Shown here: positions 43,971 through 54,202 of the stretch, piece by piece
Layout of the letters: each line of letters starts with the position of its first letter
Numbering within the stretch: position 1 is the first letter of the stretch
Source: Dioscorea cayenensis subsp. rotundata
Lineage: Eukaryota > Streptophyta > Magnoliopsida > Dioscoreales > Dioscoreaceae
Length of the DNA stretch: 64,000 nt
Reading direction: 5' to 3'
Assembly (NCBI RefSeq): GCF_009730915.1
Contig: NC_052483.1
Location: 7,068,001-7,132,000 of the forward strand
The notes under the pieces: generated by a model
Told to the model about the DNA's origin: nothing
Database searches by the model: none
Seen by the model: only the letters and a program-made list of their open reading frames with translations
Position numbers and translations under genes: made by a program

Positions 43971-44490
43971 TATATATATTTGTATATGTGCATGTATAAA
44001 AGGAGAGATGAAGAAATGGGGATGATGCATGCATGCATGTGTTTTTACACGTGTGGAGTTCTGGGATCTTTTTTGTTGGAGATTGACACGTGAGGTTTTG
44101 TATGGGTTGATACTCATAAGCGGTTGGGGAAGCGAGTCTTTGCGGTGGGGTGATTTTTGAATAATAAGCGACAAGTGCCTTTTTTTATATGAATATAAAG
44201 CGATCTTGAGCGATGACTCGAACCCGGATGTACAGTGTATATACAGTATAAAAATAATATAAGAATCCCGGGTAAACAGTGTATAAACAGTACTGTTGGG
44301 GGAGGGATTTGAACTCATGACCTCCCCCTTATACTTTGGTGTCATACCATTGGGCTATCCAGTGGGTGGGGGAGATTTTTTTTGGAAAATATTAAATGAG
44401 TGTAGCTAGAGTTTCATTGATTATTTGTTATATCATTTGGATTTAATTAAAAAGAAAAAAAAAACAAAATAGAAGCACAGATGTACTTGT
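43971..44490. repeat. Direct repeat copy 1 (LEA upstream region)
   Basis: Near-identical to 46514-47040. It contains the pseudogene's upstream region, homologous to the upstream region of the intact gene at 49110-49215 (ACACGTGTGGA, GATTGACACGTG, GGGGAAGCG). CACGTG at 44048-44053 and 44087-44092. Also contains a SINE (44190-44370). Differences from copy 2 are clustered, mostly short indels. Confidence 0.85.
44190..44370 (-). mobile_element. tRNA-derived SINE
   Basis: On the minus strand TGGATAGCCCAATGG (A-box-like) is followed about 35 bp later by GAGTTCAAATCCC (B box), the Pol III promoter pair of tRNA-derived SINEs. The body then continues through TACCCGGGATTC to an A-rich end near 44180. 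Duplicated with its surroundings at about 46730-46915. Confidence 0.6.
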
Positions 44491-46513
44491 GGACCCCACT
44501 CTCTTTAAAATTATCTTATTGTTTTTTTTATTTAATTTAATTAGTTTCATTTAAAAGTTTTATCTTATCCTTTCATAACCTTCTACGCAACCTCCCACCT
44601 GCGCGATTTTTTTTTAAATCTCAATAAAAAGGGATAACTTCGCAGTCTTCTCCCTATCGTCTCTTTAGCGTTGTGGTGGCAGAATCGAGAGGTTCTCCTA
44701 GTCCCGATTGTTAAAGCGAGGATCTAAGCGACTTCCAAATACAAGGTTAGGCGATCATCCGATTTACATACCTTGTGGTGGTCTTGTTTTGGCGATGTTG
44801 GGTGTTTGTTTGGTGTTGTATGTTAGATGTTCTCGCTTGTAGGTTCTTCATGTTCTTTTTAAGTTTCTCTATTAAATCGTTCTTTATAGTTACGCTAGTG
44901 GTTCGAGTGAATTCGAGCAAGCTTTACTTCTCCATGTTTTATCCACAGTTGTTATGGATGCCATTGTGTGAATATATATTATTTTTTTCAAAGGTTAATT
45001 AGTAATGCTTTTAGCAGTTTAATTTTTCTTCTTGATGCACTGTCATCTGTTTGGGTTAGGGATGTGCGATGTTTTGATTGAGGTCTTATAGTATCCAATG
45101 ATATTTATTTTTTTCGATCCTTTATAAGATTAAGTGTTATACTCGGAATCCAAGACTCCTAGTTAATTTGTAAAGTTAGGGTTATTGAATTGATTTTTAT
45201 GTCTATAGGTTCTTTTGTGGAGAGTTAAGTGGGAGTCAACTTGGATTTTTGTGGATTTAGCAAATATCAAGTAAGTATCCCACATATAAATTATACTATG
45301 TATATAGACTTTTTGAAACTTGTTAAATTTGTGAAAAATATGTATTTTTTTATTTATTTATTTTTGGATAATTAGATTTACGTATATTATTCAAATTATA
45401 TTTATATAATTAATACTAATTTCGGAATTATTTTAAATCCTGATTCTTTTTACTTTTGAAATTTCATATGATTTATGACTGTTCAAAATTTCTGAATTTC
45501 GGATAATTATTTAAATTTTTGAATTCATGTGTTTAAAGTTCAGATTATATATTTATTTATTTATTTTGAATTTAGGGTATTATTTAAATTTTTTATTAAA
45601 GAATATTATTATTTTTATTATTTGTTCATATTTGTATTCCATTAATCGGTGTATTTTTGATATGACAAAAAAATGGGATCATGTTACTTGTATTCTTGTA
45701 CTTTTGCTTGTCTTGAATTTTTGTTAGTTCATCGTTTTGTGAACAAGGTACTTTGATATAGAAATTAGTCCCCAACTAACTTTGCAATAACCACTGTCAT
45801 CGGGGTTAAACATCGGCCAGTGTCGACACGTATTTTGTTCTAGAAACTATAGTTTCCCACGCTTGCCGTCGGTCGCGAGAATATCGGCCTTTGTTAATTT
45901 TTGGCTCGGGTCAGCGAGGGTAAAAAAATATGACTTTTTGTTTTGTCTCGGGTCACCGAGGGTAAATATATGAATTTTTGTGATTTGTTTTTGGGCAATA
46001 GTTGTTTGGGGGACCCTATATGCTTAATTTTTTTGACATCTATGTTAAGTGAATTAAACTTATGGTTGGTTTTTGCAAATTATTAAATTATGATTTTTTT
46101 GATAAGTGATCCCTATGTTTTTTTAGTGGGTGCTTCTTTCGAGTCGTCAAGCTCATAAATTTTTGTTGTTATTTTTTTCTTTCGGATCGGGGAGTAGAGG
46201 TCGGGTGACTGGATAGCTTAGCAGGATCGTTGGGCCACCGTCGATCTTCTTAGCATGTAATAAGTCCCGTTTGTTGTGGGGCATAGTTTTTTTATTTGAT
46301 TAAATTTGTAGCAATCGTGCAAGACACTTAGTTATTTCTTTTAGTCTTTGAACTCCATTCTTGTTTCTAGTCTTTTGCTCTCTGTTAGATTTTTTTGTGA
46401 TTTGTTGAGAACAGGGTTTTTGAGGCCTTACATGCCTACTGGGCCTCAGCTTGGTGGGTGTGTGGCCGTTTGTCAGTGCACTGGGCCTGGGGAGCCAGGT
46501 TCGGGGCGTGACA
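44491..46513 (-). mobile_element. LTR-like block, gypsy-type, minus orientation
   Basis: Read on the minus strand it begins TGTCACGCCCCGAACC, the same start type as the solo LTR at 39223, with GAGGCC and AAGGCCTCA words in both. It ends near 44491 at GGGGTCCA. No coding frame. Its left end abuts direct repeat copy 1 and its right end abuts copy 2; no 5-bp target duplication is visible. Confidence 0.5.
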
Positions 46514-47040
46514 TATATATATATTTGTATATGTGCATGTATAAAAGGAGAGATGAAGAAATGGGGATGATGCATGCATGCATGTGTTTTTACACGTGTG
46601 GAGTTCTGGGATCTTTTTTGTTGGAGATTGACACGTGAGGTTTTGTATGGGTTGATACTCATAAGCGGTTGGGGAAGCGGTCTTTGCGGTGGGGGTGATT
46701 TTTGAATAATAAAAGCGACAAGTTGCCTTTTTATATGAATATAAAGCGATCTTGACAGATCTTGAACCCGGATGTCAGATGTATATACGAGTATAAAAAA
46801 ATAATATAAGAATCCGAGTAAGCGAGTGTATAAGCAGATCTGTTGGGGGAGGGATTTGAACTCACTGACCTCCCCTTATACTTTTGGTGTCATACCATTT
46901 GGGCTATCCAAGTAGGGTGGGGGAGATTTTTGGAAAAATATTAAATGAGTGTAGCTAGAGTTTCATTGATTATTTGTTATATCATTTGGATTTAATTAAA
47001 AAGAAAAAAAAAACAAAATAGAAGCACAGATGTACTTGTT
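46514..47040. repeat. Direct repeat copy 2
   Basis: Second copy of 43971-44490, in the same orientation, with the same G-boxes and SINE. Differences are concentrated in the SINE portion, where short words such as AAACAGTG/AAGCGAGTG are exchanged. After it the sequence diverges (ACTTG followed by TTTTTTGAA here, by TGGACCCC in copy 1). Confidence 0.85.
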
Positions 47041-48023
47041 TTTTGAATTTTTGAGAAAATGAGGAGCTTAAAAGTTGTACTTTCATATTTTACAAACCAA
47101 CAATACATGCATATATACAGTTGAAAAGTCAAGAAATAGCATGCCCATGTAGCTGTTTTAACATGGAATGCTCTGTGTACTTTGTGTCAGGGTGCAAGTG
47201 CCTATATATTGTGACCTGTTACTTTAGTCAAGTATCCAATATTGAACTAATCTATCCTTCTTCTCTATTATCCTCTCATTTTATCTAACAAAGGTTTGGT
47301 TACCAACTAATAATTATGAATGAATGTTTTTTTCTTAGACAATTCCTTTAGAAAGACTAAATCAAAGTCATGATTGAAGACTGAAGAAAGCTAAGCATCG
47401 GAATATAAATAATAGTGAGAAGAGATTGAGATTAATATAATGAGCGAGAAAGCTGCATCGAATGTAGTGTTGAACCATGTTGATGATGTTATAATCCTGT
47501 TCTTGGCCTTGAAATAGTTGTTCATGTTTTTATGAGGAATTAATAGAAGGCTTTCTGGAAGGACTTTGATGGAGTTAATTAAGGATGATGTCGAGATTGA
47601 TAAAGATGAAGGAAGTGAAGTAATTAATTAGAGAGGAACCACGTTGATGTTGGAAAGTGATCAGTGGGTGTATTAATTTGTTGAACTTGTTATTTGATGG
47701 ATCAAGTTAATTTGTGTTTATCCCATTCATTTAGCTTTATGTTTGAGATATATATAATTCATATAATCATTAGTTATATATCTATCATTTGTTATCTACT
47801 CTATTCTGATCACTTAAATATCAAATAAATAAATACATTAAAAAAAAAAGCAATAATAAATTTTAACCAGACAAATCTAACCAAAAACAAAGTTGAAAAT
47901 TCCCTTATTCTCATACAACTGTACTTAAAACACCCAAAACTAAAACCTCAAACATATTACACATATATAAGTTATAACATACGTATAAAACTAATCCATG
48001 CATGCATGATGCATGGATTTGAT
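47041..48023. other. Intergenic, 3' flank of intact LEA gene
   Basis: No gene seen. 47680-48020 is the homologue of 38500-39120, marking the ends of the duplicated LEA unit. Confidence 0.6.
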
Positions 48024-48944
48024 CTACACGTCCTTCCTCTCCTGATTAATCCTGGCCGCCGCCGACACCGACGCCGCCACTCCTCCCATCGCCGTCATCC
48101 CTTCTTCATTATTCCTCAACTCCGCCGCTATCACTCTCTCCGCATCCTCTTTAGTCACCGGCTTATCTCCGGGCAACTTCATTGTCGCATCCTACAACAC
48201 ACAAATTAATATTAATTAATTAATTCCTAACATGGTATCAAAGCTTTGTCAATTTACCATTAATTAATTAATTCCTATATATTTAATATGGTATCAAAGC
48301 TTTATCAAATTTACCGATAAAACATCAGATAACTTGGTCTTGTACTCATCATGAGTAACAAGCTCATTAGCAGCCACGGCAGACTGAGCTTCGGCAGCGA
48401 CGCCGCCGGGCGCCGGAACACCACTGCCACCGGTGATGATCGCCTCCGCCGCCTGAATCGCCGCCGCATCACTCAAAGTCACTGGCTTCCTCCCCGCCAT
48501 CGCCGCCGTCGCTTCCAACACTTCCCCTATAGTTACAGCATCTTGTTTCAGTGCACCAGCCGGCGAAGTCATCGTCACCGGTTCAGGCCGGGAGTGTTGT
48601 TCAACGACCTGGCCGGCGACAGTCTCGGTGATGACGTGGCGGCCGGAGGGGAGGTCGGATTGGGTGACGGACACACCATGGTGAGCGGCAGCGGGGCTGA
48701 TGTCGTCACGGGTGACGTGGCCGGCGCGTTTGTTACGGGTGGCGGCGGACTGCATGGTGGAGGCGGCGCTGGCGGGGAGGGTTTGGCCGGTGGTTAGGGT
48801 TTCGGCGGATTGCATCATGGCGGCGTCTTGAGGGGTTATGGTTTGGTCGGAGAGGCTGCCGGAGACGTTGAAGACATCGCTGTACTTGATCGGAGATGGT
48901 GTTTGGTCTTGTTGTGGTTTACGTGGCTGCTGTTCTTGGCTCAT
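48024..48944 (-). CDS. Seed maturation protein (SMP, LEA D-34 type), 2 exons
   Basis: Exons 48944-48315 and 48191-48024 give 265 residues plus stop. Three SMP-type repeats: PIKYSDVFNVSGSLSDQTIT with DAAMMQSAETLTTG; VTIGEVLEATAAMAG with LSDAAAIQAAEAIITGG; and KPVTKEDAERVIAAELRNN in exon 2. Alanine-rich, hydrophilic, no signal peptide, so probably cytosolic or nuclear. D-34 LEA proteins accumulate late in seed development and under dehydration. The start ATG (GAAACAATGAGCCAAGA) is conserved in the pseudogene copy. The intron has GT-AG ends (TTATCG|GTAAAT, TTGTAG|GATGCG). Unlike the paralogue at 57479 it lacks the first intron, yet has exactly the same coding length. Confidence 0.93.
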
Positions 48945-49109
48945 TGTTTCACAATAGTAAGTAGTAGTTAGTACCAGTACTACGTAGTAGTAGTAGTAGT
49001 TAGTACTAGTATTACGTAGTAGTAGTAGTAGTAGAGGTAGTGAGTTTGAAGATGAGAACAATGGAAAGAGATGGTGCATGTATGATATAGGGAGAGATGG
49101 AGAACTAGA

Positions 49110-49180
49110 TACGTTGCACGTGTAGTTACACGTGTGGATGTGTTGGGATCTTGTTTGTCCGAGATTGACACGTGGTGTTT
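49110..49180 (-). promoter_or_regulatory. G-box cluster upstream of the intact two-exon LEA gene
   Basis: CACGTG at 49117-49122, 49129-49134 and 49169-49174. The last two are 40 bp apart, and the same pair sits 39 bp apart in the LEA pseudogene's upstream region (44048 and 44087). G-box/ABRE motifs are the usual target of ABA-responsive bZIP factors in LEA promoters. Confidence 0.65.
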
Positions 49181-49467
49181 TGTGTTGCTTCAAATTTGTA
49201 AGTGGTGGGGAAGCGGTGGTGCTGTATTTTTTTTTTCAATTTTTTTTTAAATATTAAATGAGTTTTTTTAAAGTATATTGGTAAGGGACTTGCTCAGAGC
49301 GGTAGAATACAGTTTATTTCTTATTTACCGGTATGGTCTGGGTGATATAATACTATTTATTTATTATTTACGTAATTCTAGTATTGATTTTTTGCCAAAA
49401 AAAAAAAAATTTATTTTGTTTCTTCAAAAACTGGATGAAAAATTTATTATTATAGAATTATAATATA
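49181..49467. other. AT-rich spacer, no gene seen
   Basis: A/T-rich with a poly-A run at about 49399. Nothing recognised. Confidence 0.5.
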
Positions 49468-49502
49468 CTAGATTTATGTACCCGCGCTAATGCTGCGGGT
49501 TG
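49468..49502 (-). mobile_element. Helitron 3' terminus
   Basis: On the minus strand: ACCCGCAGC, loop ATTA, GCGCGGGT (hairpin with one bulge), then an 8-nt spacer ACATAAAT and CTAG followed by T. A GC-rich hairpin 8-12 nt from a terminal CTAG, inserted before T, is the Helitron 3' signature. The element would extend towards higher coordinates; I could not locate its TC 5' end. Confidence 0.6.
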
Positions 49503-49999
49503 ATTATATCTAAAAAGAAGATTGTAAAGATAGTATAAATTTTGAAAAAAAAATTGTTAATGTCATTTTTTTTATAAATTGTTTTCAGTATGAGACGTAT
49601 ATTTACAAGATTTGAAAAGTTGGAAAATATATTACTGGAATATGTTATATTGTTTATTGAATAATGAAAATGATTTCATTTCAATACTTTGGAAGGAAAA
49701 ACAATTTTAAGTATTATGCCTTCTACTTGGTTTTTTTCTTTGTAAGAATTGAAATAAGATACCCGTCTAATATATATATACAAACACTTCATCATTCAAG
49801 AGAATTTGTTACAACTTATCATCACATAAATATTAATTTAAGAGTAATGTTGTCGTTGAGATGGTATTATGCTAGGTCCTCATGCTTCTAATTTAGTTTT
49901 AGCAAACAAAACTACTTGTATCAACACATAAAAAAATTGTTCAAGTTCTCATCTTTAACTACAAAAAAGTGAACAGAAAAGGGAAAGAAACAAAGTGAA

Positions 50000-50315
50000 A
50001 CAACTTCACTCCACTCATGGTTGTCATTATGGATGTGGAGTGTTCAACGTTGTCATCCATGGCAACGGGAAGGTTGAGGTCTGAATATTCCTGTAATCAT
50101 AATTTAAAATAATCAATAATAATGATTGAAAAGGAAAATATTGTAAATAGTATTCAAAATTTTATAATTATTACTTCGAGTTTTTCAATCAGTTCCTTTG
50201 CATTTGAAGAAGAGATAATGATCTGCCGTGCAACTAGGTTGATGAACCCTTCCTGTAGAACTTTGTCGATGAAATGAAAGTAGCAAGTTATAATATCCAT
50301 CAACATTTACAACAC
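50000..50315 (-). pseudogene. LONELY GUY (LOG) cytokinin-activating enzyme gene fragment
   Basis: The exon 50315-50175 reads GVVNVDGYYNLLLSF, then, after a one-base insertion, IDKVLQEGFINLVARQIII and NAKELIEKLE. These are the C-terminal landmarks of LOG phosphoribohydrolases (GxxNVDGYY, EGFI, AKELxxKLEE). An intact intron follows (GAA|GTAATA to TTACAG|GAATAT), then a short terminal exon starting at 50090 (EYSDLNLPVAM). The upstream boundary is a normal acceptor (TTTTAG|GTGTTG), so exon and intron structure are preserved. The catalytic PGGYGT half is absent. It lies about 0.5 kb inside the Helitron 3' end in the same orientation, so it may be captured DNA. Confidence 0.7.
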
Positions 50316-51689
50316 CTAAAATGATCCATGATGACAAAATTAATGCAAAATAATGCTCGGGTATGCTCACTCGAGGGTGTTTCTAATATTATATTGTTGT
50401 CGACTTCTCATTGGCCCATTGACTAACAATGGGGAATCGGGAAAGATGTTAAAGTGGGCTAGCAGAGGTATTGATGATAGAGGAGCTTGTGATGCTTTGG
50501 TTTTATCAAACTCATTAAAAAGACAAAACACTTAACCAATAAGGGACGATCAAATGTCCAACAAAGACAAACTCTTGAATATATATTATATGCTTTTCAT
50601 TTGAAAAATGCATGTATATAAACCATGATGGTAAGATGAAGAGATGATGAAGATGGAGGAGCCGACAGGAGAGAGAGAGAGAGAGAGCATTGTTAATCAA
50701 CAATGGTGAAATAATCATTCCATGTTGTCTTAATTGTGCTATCTGCTCTATCTGTCATTATTATCATATCTCTTTCCTTCTTTGACTTTCTTTCTCTCTA
50801 ACACTCTATCTCCTTTTTTTTTAAGGTTTCATTCTCTATATATTTCTATTAACCTTTAGTATATAGTTCATACAAATATATTTAAAGATAAATTTGTTAT
50901 ACTTATGGTTCAAGTGCTAAGGTAACAATGATGTAATCTTTTTTGCATCTTTTCTCTCTTTTTTTAAGGGCATGTTTTTGTTTCAGAATCATTAACAAAA
51001 TTATTCATATTGTTATTGCTTGGATTTGTGCAGATATGCACTTGAATTAATGCTTTTCAGATGTCTTTATCCAGAATCTATATGCGCGTCTTTCTTTTTA
51101 TGATGTTTGCTATCAGGAGGTGGATTTAGTCAATGCATTTTTTTCTTTATTTGTTTTCCTTTTGCTTTTGTGTGGATGTTTATGTGAAGTATGTTGTCTT
51201 TTGTGATTGCAATCTCTTTTGTTTGGTATTATATATATATATATAGAAGAAAATTCTTACCTCAACAAAAGTTTGCAAAGACTCGAATCAGCTAATCACT
51301 TTTACTCAAGATTTCCAATCTACATAACATGATTGCGTTTATAAACAACTAATCAAATTTGCAGAATAAACACAATAGGATAATTTAATTACATATTTTA
51401 ATTAACATATACAGTAGGGCTATTATGCATATAAACGGCGAAAAAACGACAAAACAGACCTTTTGTTACATATTTAATATTATTAGACTTACATTAAAAT
51501 ACACATTAAAATATTAAACACATAATATTTATACTAAATTAAAATTTATTTTAAAAACTAAAGAAACTTATTTTTTTAGACATATTCAGTAGAGGAATCG
51601 TTTATTGAAGCAGATCTACTTTTCTATCAACTTATATTGCTTTCAGACTGTTCTGCTTCATTCAGTCTTATTTCTGTCCTTCAGTTCTT
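50316..51689. other. AT-rich, no gene seen; possible Helitron interior
   Basis: (GA)n at about 50672-50688 and (TA)n at about 51231-51245. Short frames without recognisable domains. Confidence 0.5.
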
Positions 51690-52076
51690 CTAATTCAGTA
51701 GTCATCATTGCAAGGCTGTCTGATAGTATATCAGTTAATATCTTTTAGCTCTTCTAATTCATATTTGACGTCACGTAGTTCCTTCTCATTCACATCTTTA
51801 ATAATAACATCATAAATTATTTTTCGATGCTTTATGGCACGTAACGCATCATAATTTTCAACTTTTTTTTGTATTTGTTTCTAATCCAACTTGTTCATGA
51901 ATTCCACAGCTGTCTTCAAATATGATTTTGCATGAAAAACATGGTTTGTGATCTAGACCATGTTGTTCATATACATAAACTGTAGGTGGTAATCTTACTT
52001 TTTTCATAAGCTCCTTAAGTACTATCTTAAATTGCACATCAACAATAAGCTGCATGTCGACTTCCATTTTTTCCAC
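51690..52076 (-). pseudogene. Double-stranded-RNA-binding-domain gene remnant
   Basis: 52076-51858 encodes FKIVLKELMKKVRLPPTVYV, then EQHGLDHKPCFSCKIIFED and GLETNTKK; after a one-base shift in an A8 run the next frame reads VENYDALRAIKHRKIIYD and then a helical KELRDVKYELEELKDIN. Leading LKEL helix, PxY, GxDHxPxF and the KK-xxE-xxAL end match a dsRBD as in DRB or RNase III proteins. No intact gene around it. Confidence 0.5.
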
Positions 52077-52079
52077 CTA

Positions 52080-52443
52080 TTGTGATGTATTAAGAACAGG
52101 TAAAAGTTTTCATTAATAAATTGATCTTAAAAACATAGGAATATATATATATATATTGCTAAACTTATGAGCTATTAAGTAAATGTGACAGGATTTCATA
52201 AACTAATTCTATATCAAGCCAATTATTATCACATAGTGCATTTTACATGAAGAAGAGTAAGGAGTTTGAATTCCTCCACCAATTAGAATGAACAATCTAA
52301 CATATTCATTTTATTAAAAAAATAATAATTAAATTCATTCAATTCACCTTACTCATTTATATTTTAAGAAAAACATCATTAACTTGAAAATATATTTTGT
52401 TTAAATTATTATCTCTCTTTTTATATAAGTTCTATTTATTTTT

Positions 52444-52482
<39 letters not shown>

Positions 52483-54200
52483 ATCGAGTTATATTATATT
52501 ATTTATAAAAGAGATATGGAAAGTTTTATTAAAAAATATATAATTAAAAAAATTTAAAAAAATAATAATAATAGGTGATAATATTAAGATGTAGTGTAAT
52601 TAATGAAGTAATGAAGTCACATGTATAAGAATTAATAAAACATATATTATATTAAAACTAAATATATATATAAAATGTTATTTTTAACTTGGTTCAGCAG
52701 GTATATATAATATGCCAAGAATAATAAAATAAAGTATAAGACAATCAACCAACCAAAATGCATCAAATTACTTCTCTTTCGGTTTTGCATATATAACCCA
52801 CTTGCTTCCCTAATGCCTTATTAATTTTCCTATATATATATATATATATATTTTCCATCTTTTCCTTTTAATATATGGTATTTTATATTCTTATGAAATT
52901 AAAAATTATTATTTTTTAAATAGCTTGTTTATACATAAGTTTTAAATAAAAAAAAACTTATGAATAATATTAAAGCAGTTGATAAATATATTTGTAAAGA
53001 ACAATATAAGGATGAGAGTGGCCCACATAACAATAGTATATTAGTATGGACATATTTAATAAAATGGCTGCATATAAGCAGTGTTATGATAATAGACAAA
53101 ATAATATAGAAGACCAACATACAACGATCATATTGGCTTGAGTTAATATATTATATTTAATTTAATATAATATAAAATAGATACATCATTATATCTAGAC
53201 TAATCAAGCCTAGAATTTCTTCGAATGAATGAATTAAAAATCAAGAATTATATCTTTTAGCTGCATGATAAATAGATAAGACCTTCTTTTGTTCATTATT
53301 TCCAAAAGATGATTATAAGTATAACATAATGAAATGAATATCAAGAATACTATTTATTAACATTATCCAATGAAAAAATCATACATATAAAATTTACCTG
53401 ATTTTGGATAACTCAAGATGTGTATGGCTATCTTGTATGGCTGATCAAATCTAAAAAATTCTCACTTTCTTACAATACAATGTTGTCACATACTTTTATA
53501 GCCAATAATAAAAGATAATTATTTTTTCCCCCTATATAAGTACATAAAAAGTCAAAAAACATTTCAACTAGTGGGAAGATGTTAGCAGAGTTACATGCAA
53601 AGAATCACATCAAATTCTATCTCCAATACATGCCAAATCTTTGTAAAAATCACATCATTCTTGTATATGTACATAAAAAGTCAAAAAGTGAGGACTATAA
53701 AACAAGAATTCAAATGGGAAATATAATAAAAAACATTGTAATAAAGGAAAAAATATTGGATTTTTAAAGATAAGTCATTGATTTCTTATCAAAAGAGTAC
53801 TACCCTACTAACGTGCCAATCAAGCAGCCTATTTCAGCAAGTACAACAATCTTATCTCTAGCTTCATACTTTCAATCAAGACCAAGCCTAACTTCAAAAG
53901 AAGGTGGCACGGCTGTGCACAAGTGCATCTAATGGTCCCATGAGACAAACTCATGTTATCATCATATATCTATATATGGAAAATGAAACTCCAAGCAAAA
54001 TCCAAACAAACATCTCTTATCAATTATTGCACACAGCATATTAAGACATGAATTATCAAACTATTAAACTCAAATCACAGACTTAGTCCACTCAAATTTG
54101 ATGAGCAAAAGAGTGTGCTGAATACTTTTTTAGATTGTTCATTATGTAAATCAAGAAAATAAATAAAATAAAGGACCTTATGGCCAACCATTGTTTCAAG
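52080..54200. other. Very AT-rich intergenic region
   Basis: (TA)n at about 52151-52166, 52447-52480 and 52831-52850. No gene recognised. Confidence 0.6.
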
Positions 54201-54202
54201 TT

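Noticed and set aside
44491-46513. Complete solo LTR call for this block
   Set aside because: One end fits, but the other end and the target duplication do not, and flanking direct repeats need another explanation; kept only as LTR-like.
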